This document shows, in pieces, positions 6,557 to 11,573 of a stretch of DNA of 11,573 nt. Position 1 is the first letter of the stretch. Each line of letters opens with the position of its first letter. The DNA comes from DATDEW01 sp046590205 (GTDB taxonomy: Bacteria; Bacteroidota; Ignavibacteria; Palsa-1295). The notes below the pieces were generated by a model. The model did no database searches, was not told the origin of the DNA, and saw only the letters and a program-made list of their open reading frames with translations. The stretch spans positions 1 to 11,573 of the forward strand of contig JBKJTT010000032.1 in NCBI GenBank assembly GCA_046590205.1, read 5' to 3'. Both the position numbers and the translations under genes were made by a program.

Positions 6557-8359
6557 TTACGAAGCGCTTTCTTCTAATGGGAGGAAGATGTCGAATCGTG
6601 CGCCGTTGCCGGGTTTGCTTGATACGGTGATGATGCCATTGTGATTATCCACGATCTTTTTGACGATGGCAAGCCCTATCCCCGTTCCGGCGATAGTGTT
6701 CTTATCGTGCAGACGTTGGAAGACCTGGAAGATACGGTCTGTATATTGTTCGTCAAAACCGATGCCATTATCAGAAATACTTATATGACAGTATGTTCTT
6801 TCCGGGGAAATATCCGGATGTGTTCCAGGATCAGGTGTGATGTTTTTACAATCTATAGATATAAGGGGTTGGAGATCAGGTCGCGAAAACTTGAGTGCAT
6901 TGCTGATGAGGTTGTGAATCATCTGGTGGAATTGATAGCGAATTACAGTAGTTGAGCACATCTCGCCTAAGACAACGACCGCTTTTTTTTCTTTAATGAT
7001 TTCTTGAAACTCGTTTAGTACCTCTTTGACAACTTCGTGTATATCCGTTTGCTCAAATGTGCGTGCTTCCGTTTTGGTGCGTGAGTATGCAAGCAGATCA
7101 CTGATAAGTGCTTGCATCCGAGCAGATGCGCCTTCTATTCTGGAAAAATATTTTTTACTGTTTTCCGATAATAAGTCATTGTCTATATCTTTAATACGCG
7201 AGACAAATGTCTGTATCTGCCGCAATGGTTCTTGCAGGTCGTGGCTGGAGATATACGCGAATGATTCAAGTTCTTTATTGGTGGCAAGAAGTATTGCATT
7301 CGCTTCTGCAAGCTGTTCTGACTTTTCTTTTGCGGTTTTTTCTATCCGTTGACGATTAGTAATATCGCGCATAAAGCCGATGAACTGCTTACTGTCATTC
7401 TCTTGGGAAGTAGATATTTTTAGTTCGATAGGCACTTCAGTCCCTGCTTTTGTTCGTCCATGAACTTCAATTGCTTTGTTGAGCGCCGGTCCTTCTCCCG
7501 TAAGTAAGTAATGTTTCATCCCATGCGTATGCCCGTGATGATGCCTATCAGGGATGATGGTCTCTGGTAATGTCTTACCAATAGACTCCGCTTTATTCCA
7601 GCCAAAGAGGTTCTCTGCTTCGAGATTCCAACTGGTGATAATGCCATCACTATCAATGGTTACCACAGCATCCGGCGCAGCATCGAGGATGCTTTGTATG
7701 CGTTGCTCTCTGTCTTCAACTGCAAAACGAAGCGCGTCAGATGTTCGCAGTTCTTGTAATATCTTGATATAAGCGAAGACAAGAATGAGAATTGCACCGA
7801 TAGAAAGTGAAATGCTAAATAATGGTGCAGTTGATACTTCGGTTTTAAATACAGATGTACGCACTTCAAGAAGCCGCTCTTCTTCTTCTTCCATGATCGA
7901 GATAAGTTGGCGAACTTCTTCCATGATAGCTTTGCCTGCCATCCAGCGATCGGGAGGTATAGTAGAGTGTTCGGCATCGGCTAACACCGCTTTCATATAC
8001 CGATTTCTTTTTTCAACGGTCTTTCGCAGTTGTTGGAGATTCGCTTGCTGTTTTGGGTTCTCTTTTGTCAGCGAGTCCGATGTGTTTATATAACGCTGGA
8101 GATTTTCTAAGGCAAGGTAAAAGTTATTGAGGAATGCTGTGTTCTTTGAATGAATGTATCCTCTTTGTGAGCTTTCTGCCTGTACAAGTTCTCCGTAAGT
8201 ACGTTCAAGCGATAACTTAACTTCTTGGGTATGCTCAATTGATTCGGCAGCTTCGATGAGCTGCCCAATCCGTATATACGAGAGGCTCGTGAGAAAGATA
8301 AGGAGAAGAGCCGCAATAAAAAAAAATGCTTTGATCTCTACGCGGCTTACTTTTATCAT
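6557..8359 (-). CDS. CHASE3-PAS membrane sensor histidine kinase
   Basis: The 600-residue product has a membrane segment at about 11-30, a helical CHASE3-type extracytoplasmic sensor (about 38-175, with the typical ESSQRGYIHSKN motif near 62-73) and a second membrane segment at about 178-200. A PAS domain follows (about 215-335, with AAPDAVVTIDSDGIITSWN and FIGFMRDITNRQ). A linker coil leads to HisKA (FAYISSHDLQEPLRQI, phosphoacceptor His373) and the HATPase (N box HNLISNALKF with Asn487, SDNGIGFD at 529-536, GTGIGLAI at 558-565). All catalytic motifs are intact. It should autophosphorylate His373 in response to an unknown signal. The start is ATG, 15 bases after the stop of the response regulator gene, so the two form an operon. 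The PAS domain carries the unusual run HHHGHTHG at 273-280. No terminator is evident after the gene. Confidence 0.95.
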   Translation of the reverse strand: MIKVSRVEIKAFFFIAALLLIFLTSLSYIRIGQLIEAAESIEHTQEVKLSLERTYGELVQAESSQRGYIHSKNTAFLNNFYLALENLQRYINTSDSLTKENPKQQANLQQLRKTVEKRNRYMKAVLADAEHSTIPPDRWMAGKAIMEEVRQLISIMEEEEERLLEVRTSVFKTEVSTAPLFSISLSIGAILILVFAYIKILQELRTSDALRFAVEDREQRIQSILDAAPDAVVTIDSDGIITSWNLEAENLFGWNKAESIGKTLPETIIPDRHHHGHTHGMKHYLLTGEGPALNKAIEVHGRTKAGTEVPIELKISTSQENDSKQFIGFMRDITNRQRIEKTAKEKSEQLAEANAILLATNKELESFAYISSHDLQEPLRQIQTFVSRIKDIDNDLLSENSKKYFSRIEGASARMQALISDLLAYSRTKTEARTFEQTDIHEVVKEVLNEFQEIIKEKKAVVVLGEMCSTTVIRYQFHQMIHNLISNALKFSRPDLQPLISIDCKNITPDPGTHPDISPERTYCHISISDNGIGFDEQYTDRIFQVFQRLHDKNTIAGTGIGLAIVKKIVDNHNGIITVSSKPGNGARFDIFLPLEESAS

Positions 8360-8374
8360 GAATACTTTTAGTTA

Positions 8375-8818
8375 TTAGAACTTCTTCATATAAAACCCTT
8401 CATCTGTTAATGGCATTCCCGCGTTCAGATCAAGTGAAAGGACGTGCCGGATCATTTTTTTGAGAGCGTCAAATGATGTCGGTTTACGAAGATAGAGATT
8501 TGCCCCGAGTGAGTGTGTTTTTGCAATAGCATCCGGATTATCGGTCGTAGAAAAAATAACGACGGCTAAGTCTTTTAATTTATCTGAACTTCTGATATCT
8601 GCCAAACATTCAAATCCGTCTTTACGCGGCATGTTCAGATCGAGAAAAATAACATACGGCGGCGGCGGCACTCTTTTTTCCAGTGTTGCCATAAGCACAA
8701 CGCCATCCTCGGAAATCACAAGCTCTGTCAGAGCATCTATTTCTGATAGGGCATCCTGAAAAAACTCGCGGTCATCAGCATCATCATCCGCTAGGTAAAC
8801 TACTTTCTTTTCGTGCAT
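8375..8818 (-). CDS. Stand-alone Rcp1-type response regulator receiver
   Basis: The 147-residue product is a single receiver domain without an output domain. It shows the acidic pocket DDD (11-13), the phosphoacceptor Asp60 in VIFLDLNMPRKDG, Ser90/Thr91 in IFSTTD, and Lys112-Pro113. The long loop before the phosphoacceptor strand (KRVPPPPYVIFLDLNMP) and the intact LNMPRKDG are typical of the Rcp1/CheY-like group that pairs with PAS- or phytochrome-type kinases. It comes first in the operon with the CHASE3-PAS kinase and is its likely phosphorylation partner. With no output domain, it must act by protein contact or as an intermediate in a relay. No Shine-Dalgarno is visible ahead of the ATG. 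Confidence 0.93.
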   Translation of the reverse strand: MHEKKVVYLADDDADDREFFQDALSEIDALTELVISEDGVVLMATLEKRVPPPPYVIFLDLNMPRKDGFECLADIRSSDKLKDLAVVIFSTTDNPDAIAKTHSLGANLYLRKPTSFDALKKMIRHVLSLDLNAGMPLTDEGFYMKKF

Positions 8819-8841
8819 TACATACAGTTAATCGAACATGG

Positions 8842-8854
8842 TTGTGGGTCACAA
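8842..8854. promoter_or_regulatory. Perfect palindrome TTGTG-GGT-CACAA upstream of the regulator gene
   Basis: TTGTG (8842-8846) and CACAA (8850-8854) are perfect reverse complements around GGT, about 24 bases before the response regulator start and next to an AT-rich TATATA (8861-8866) that could act as a -10 on the minus strand. Another TTGTG occurs at 8891-8895. It may be an operator or a 5'-leader hairpin. The 3-base spacing does not fit CRP. Confidence 0.35.
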
Positions 8855-8922
8855 TTAAGCTATATATGAGGGCTAACGTTCCTTCTATTATTGTGAGGGA
8901 AAAAAAACTACCAATTAACTTG

Positions 8923-8930
8923 TAACTTTG
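8923..8930 (+). promoter_or_regulatory. Candidate Bacteroidota-type -7 element TAACTTTG
   Basis: TAACTTTG matches the TAnnTTTG consensus of Bacteroidota primary-sigma promoters exactly. It lies 41 bases before the ATG of the T9SS-domain gene, giving a leader of roughly 35 bases. The matching -33 TTTG is not at ideal spacing (TTG at 8891-8893 is a few bases too far upstream), so support is moderate. Confidence 0.45.
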
Positions 8931-8971
8931 CGCTTCTTAATCGTTTCTATAGTACGAATTTGTCGCACAAT

Positions 8972-9397
8972 ATGAAACACAAAGCTATTCTTAGGGTGAT
9001 TTCCGCCCTTTTACTCCTTTTCGCTTCCCAAATCCATGCACAGGCGATCGCTACGAATACTTTTGATGCGAACAAACCAGCTATTCTTGAACTTACGGCT
9101 ACATTCAAGACGCTATCGGTCACAGGTGATCTTCCGCTTGAAGCACTGATGCTTTCGCCCAATCCGTCATTGGGTGGGGATGTGACGGTCAGCTTTAGTG
9201 TAGAAAAACCATCGAAGCTCTCGTTTGCAGTCTATGATGTGCTCGGTAAGGAAGTAGTATCATTACCTATATCATATTTTGATAATGGCAAAGAGCGTAT
9301 GATCATACCTACTTCAAAACTCCGAGAGGGAAGTTATATCTTGCGAGTAAGCGATGGTGTGTTGATGAAGAGTTTGAGTTTTAGAGTGGTGAAGTAA
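8972..9397 (+). CDS. Small exported protein consisting almost only of a T9SS C-terminal sorting domain
   Basis: From ATG 8972 the product is 141 residues. An in-frame TTG at 8960 would add four residues, but the ATG gives a textbook signal peptide (MKHKAILRVISALLLLFASQIHAQ). A short segment of about 30 residues (25-55) has no recognisable domain. Residues about 58-141 match a type IX secretion (Por) type A sorting domain: LSPNPSLGGDVTVSF, KLSFAVYDVLGKEV, then GSYILRVSDG and a final SFRVVK. Such domains normally sit at the end of large cargo proteins, which are moved through the outer membrane and often attached to the cell surface. Here almost no cargo is present. It could be a remnant of a larger cargo, a small surface protein, or an accessory such as a scaffold. 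It is transcribed away from the regulator operon and ends before a strong terminator. Confidence 0.88.
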   Translation: MKHKAILRVISALLLLFASQIHAQAIATNTFDANKPAILELTATFKTLSVTGDLPLEALMLSPNPSLGGDVTVSFSVEKPSKLSFAVYDVLGKEVVSLPISYFDNGKERMIIPTSKLREGSYILRVSDGVLMKSLSFRVVK

Positions 9398-9486
9398 GAT
9401 GGGGAATCTTAGGGGCACATATTATGGCGGTATCCGCATCTGGAAGTTGAAGTAAGAAAGAAAGAAGTAATCCTCCTCCCTAACGC

Positions 9487-9518
9487 AAAAAAGCCGGCTC
9501 TCGTACGAGTCGGCTTTT
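9487..9518. terminator. Bidirectional intrinsic terminator between convergent genes
   Basis: AAAAGCCGGCTC (9489-9500) pairs with GAGTCGGCTTTT (9507-9518) through 12 positions with one G-T wobble and a 6-base loop, TCGTAC. A-rich bases on the left and T-rich bases on the right give U-tracts in both directions. It lies between the stop of the T9SS-domain gene (9397) and the stop of the fibre-like gene (9545), so it can end transcripts from both sides. Confidence 0.92.
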
Positions 9519-9544
9519 AATTATCCTCTTTACATATATAAGGG

Positions 9545-11573
9545 TTACTTTGAAGGATTGATGATCGTGTATCCTATCCGAATAGGATCGTTATCTGTTG
9601 TCAATGCTCCACCGTCAATAGTGATAGCAATTGGGCTGTACATTCCTACACTGATTTCAAATGATCCGGTTTGGCGATTGTCAACAAGCGTTGAGAACGT
9701 TACATTGGCGGTACTAAAACCACCTGCTACTTGGTTCGTGCTGCCATCGGCTGTATTGAGGACTTGAAGAAGAATAATGCTGTTGGTGGTTGCGTAACGA
9801 TTATTGATAGTAATATGATCTACCCACGAAAGTGATGTATTGCCCCCGACGACTTGGTCAACAGCGAAAGGCGCCAACTCGATTACACCGCTTGGTCCCT
9901 GTGCTGTGTATGCAGTACCGCCTGCTGCTGCTTCAACGGCAGTGCCGGTTCCGGGTGCTTCAGTTGTTCTGCCTATATTAAAAGAACCATCATTGATTTG
10001 CAAAGCAGTGTTTGTTTGTGCTGCAGTGGTATTTCCGTTTCCTGTAGCAAGTACTCCGATGGTGCCGGTATTGGTTGATCCTATATTACTTGCATCACCC
10101 CATACGCCAATGACCTGATTTGTTGATGTACCAGATGCTTCACCACGAAGCGAATAGTGCTCATCAGTTGTACTGGGAGAAATAAGTGTTAACCTGCTAT
10201 TGGTATTGTCCCAAAGAAAGTTTGTCGCATTTTCTTTTAAGAATCCGTCAGCACCACCGAACGGGACAGCACCAGTCGTCGAAGCACCTTGGCGTGTTTT
10301 GCCTGCAAGTACTAATATCGAACCTGTTGTCGCATTACTGACCTCGACAAACCCAATAGGGTTTGTAAAATTTGGTTGCGTTGGACGAGTAGTTGTTACT
10401 GTTCCGGCGGTTGTTGGTGAAACGTAAAGTACTGCGCCACCTGTAAAGGCAGAAGTATTGAGTTGATGAACAACACCAAATGACGTTACATACCCTGTCG
10501 CGCCGTTTGGAATTGTTTCTGTCGTAATACCAACTGCATCGGCTGTTGTCAAGGCATCTGCTCGTGCAAGAGCAATGGTCGGAAGTTTAACGATTGCATC
10601 TGAACCATTGATATAGACCACTTGTCCGTTTGCGATAGATGTGCCGGTATTATTTTGTACATGTATCCAATTCTCTTGACCGATATTGAGCGTGATCCCA
10701 CTATGATCGTTATAGTAAGAAAGTGCCTTCTCTGCCGTATCATAAAAGACTCTGCCTTCAGCATAGGCGGGTTTCGCTGCGTTGGTTCGAGGAAGAAAAG
10801 AATGACTGTATGTTTCCCCGTTGACACTCAATTTTGAGCCGGGAGTAGTAGTATCAATTCCAACATTCCCTCCCATAAATGTTGCAGCATAATTTGTTGC
10901 ACCGCCTGAAACGGTTGTTGTTAGTCCCCTGGCAGTCCCTCCGCTACTTGCAACTGAGTTGATCGTCATGCCGACAGTGTTACTACCAGTACCCATGTTC
11001 GTAGCAGATACAACCATGCCTGTAGCAGTCCCGTTGTTATTAACGTCAGCATTGACAGTTAACCCAGTAGCATTATGACCCGAAGCACCGGAGCCGGCAC
11101 TCGAGGTGATGACTGCACCTGCAGCGCTTGAATTCGTAGCACCGGAAGCGTACTCGACGTTAAAGAGGTAATTCGTACGCGTAGCAGCTGTCCCTTGAGC
11201 AGTGGCAGCTCCATAATTTACAAATCCTGAACCCGCAGCATTGTTAGACCAACCAAGAGTGATCGCACTTCCGGCAACTGCTGTCGCCGTAAGTATTTGA
11301 TTCGCCGTGGGAGCAGTAACAGGTAATGTATAGTTGAAGTTTGTCGCCCCTTGTCCACCAGCTTCAAACGTACTCAAGCCTGCTCCATTGGCAGACTGGA
11401 ATTGTAATTGTCTTGATGCAACTGCACTTCGTGAGAGTAATAAATTGCCGTCGCGAAGTTCCAGTTTTTGTGTTGGGGTATTTGTCCCAATCCCGAGACG
11501 TAAATTAGTATTATCCCAAAGAAAGTTTGTCGCATTTTCTTTTAAGAATCCGTCAGCACCACCGAACGGGACA
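9545..11573 (-). CDS. Modular tail-fibre-like surface or phage-type protein (N-terminus beyond window)
   Basis: The frame is open to the right edge, giving 675 residues before the TAA at 9545. A TTG at 11377 is only an internal codon, since coding sequence continues upstream. The protein is rich in Gly, Ala, Ser, Thr and Asn with almost no Cys. It contains two shaft-style motifs, LGIGTNTPTQKLELRDG (near the edge) and VGIDTTTPGSKLSVNG, of the GIGTxxPxxKL type found in tail fibres and Bacteroidota fibre-like proteins. A central module (about 10330-10680), with WIHVQNNTGTSIANGQVVYING, GYVTSFGVV and ILVLAGKTR, resembles a domain I know from phage structural proteins. The C-terminus is a beta-rich domain ending in IINPSK, not a T9SS sorting domain. 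Function is probably a fibrous surface or phage-tail component. No other phage gene is seen in the window, so prophage origin is unproven. Confidence 0.75.
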   Translation of the reverse strand, partial: VPFGGADGFLKENATNFLWDNTNLRLGIGTNTPTQKLELRDGNLLLSRSAVASRQLQFQSANGAGLSTFEAGGQGATNFNYTLPVTAPTANQILTATAVAGSAITLGWSNNAAGSGFVNYGAATAQGTAATRTNYLFNVEYASGATNSSAAGAVITSSAGSGASGHNATGLTVNADVNNNGTATGMVVSATNMGTGSNTVGMTINSVASSGGTARGLTTTVSGGATNYAATFMGGNVGIDTTTPGSKLSVNGETYSHSFLPRTNAAKPAYAEGRVFYDTAEKALSYYNDHSGITLNIGQENWIHVQNNTGTSIANGQVVYINGSDAIVKLPTIALARADALTTADAVGITTETIPNGATGYVTSFGVVHQLNTSAFTGGAVLYVSPTTAGTVTTTRPTQPNFTNPIGFVEVSNATTGSILVLAGKTRQGASTTGAVPFGGADGFLKENATNFLWDNTNSRLTLISPSTTDEHYSLRGEASGTSTNQVIGVWGDASNIGSTNTGTIGVLATGNGNTTAAQTNTALQINDGSFNIGRTTEAPGTGTAVEAAAGGTAYTAQGPSGVIELAPFAVDQVVGGNTSLSWVDHITINNRYATTNSIILLQVLNTADGSTNQVAGGFSTANVTFSTLVDNRQTGSFEISVGMYSPIAITIDGGALTTDNDPIRIGYTIINPSK
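10209..10268 (-). repeat. 60-bp exact direct repeat, copy 1 (in fibre-like gene)
   Basis: This stretch is identical over 60 bases to 11514-11573, 1305 bases (435 codons) away and in the same reading frame. It encodes WDNT-adjacent sequence from LFNTANEKLF-antisense bases, read in the protein as FGGADGFLKENATNFLWD. Six more bases match beyond one mismatch on the high-coordinate side of the transcript end. Identity at third codon positions points to recent duplication or gene conversion rather than protein-level constraint alone. Confidence 0.9.
11514..11573 (-). repeat. 60-bp exact direct repeat, copy 2 (cut by right window edge)
   Basis: This is the second copy of the repeat at 10209-10268, in the same frame, encoding the same FGGADGFLKENATNFLWD segment. 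The window ends inside the repeat, so the true length is unknown and may be longer. In this copy the sequence continues into the shaft motif LGIGTNTP, whereas the other copy continues into RLTLISPSTTDEHY, so the repeat joins different downstream modules. Confidence 0.88.

Noticed and set aside
8842..8854. CRP/FNR binding site.
   Set aside because: The half-sites TTGTG/CACAA are separated by 3 bases, not the spacing required by that family.
9399..9455. A mini-frame of 18 codons starting ATG just after the T9SS-domain gene and ending WKLK-stop.
   Set aside because: It is very short, has no Shine-Dalgarno or known family, and could be a decayed end of an older gene. Not supportable as a CDS.
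9545..11377. TTG at 11377 as the true start of the fibre-like gene.
   Set aside because: The frame continues open to the window edge with a shaft motif and the duplicated segment, so the gene starts outside the window.

Overview
The window looks like a chromosomal segment of a Bacteroidota or related FCB-group bacterium (for example Ignavibacteria/Kapabacteria-type lineages). Three things suggest this: a small exported protein ending in a type IX secretion (T9SS) C-terminal sorting domain, a SusC-style TonB-dependent receptor with an N-terminal carboxypeptidase-regulatory-like domain, and starts that lack convincing Shine-Dalgarno sequences. No tRNA, rRNA, transposase or CRISPR array was seen. 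The species cannot be named from the sequence alone.

Layout from left to right. (1) Positions 1-3409, minus strand: the first 1136 residues of a very large CheB-CheR-PAS signalling fusion whose C-terminus lies beyond the left edge. (2) 3410-3799: a gene-free stretch packed with three different palindromic intergenic repeats; the last one touches the stop codon of the next gene. (3) 3800-6433, minus strand: a small secreted Cys/His/acid-rich protein followed after 76 bases by a TonB-dependent receptor with four cysteines in its plug region. Together they look like a metal-handling outer-membrane unit. Two hairpins lie at the junction. (4) 6434-6556: the short upstream region of that unit, with a candidate promoter/operator palindrome and a CGCAAAG-type repeat. 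(5) 6557-8818, minus strand: a two-gene operon encoding a stand-alone Rcp1-type response regulator and a CHASE3-PAS-HisKA-HATPase membrane histidine kinase, 15 bases apart. (6) 8819-8971: a divergent promoter region. (7) 8972-9397, plus strand: a 141-residue protein that is little more than a signal peptide plus a T9SS sorting domain. (8) A strong bidirectional terminator at 9487-9518. (9) 9545-11573, minus strand: the C-terminal 675 residues of a tail-fibre-like modular protein, which carries an almost exact internal DNA repeat cut by the right edge.

How the genes may work together. The kinase/regulator pair and the CheB-CheR-PAS protein are separate signalling genes that flank the putative metal-uptake unit on the same strand. 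No chemoreceptor, CheA or CheW is present, so the CheB-CheR protein cannot be tied to motility from this window. Functional coupling of the signalling genes to the metal unit is conjecture from position only. The receptor plus small Cys-rich protein is the best candidate for a poorly described system here.
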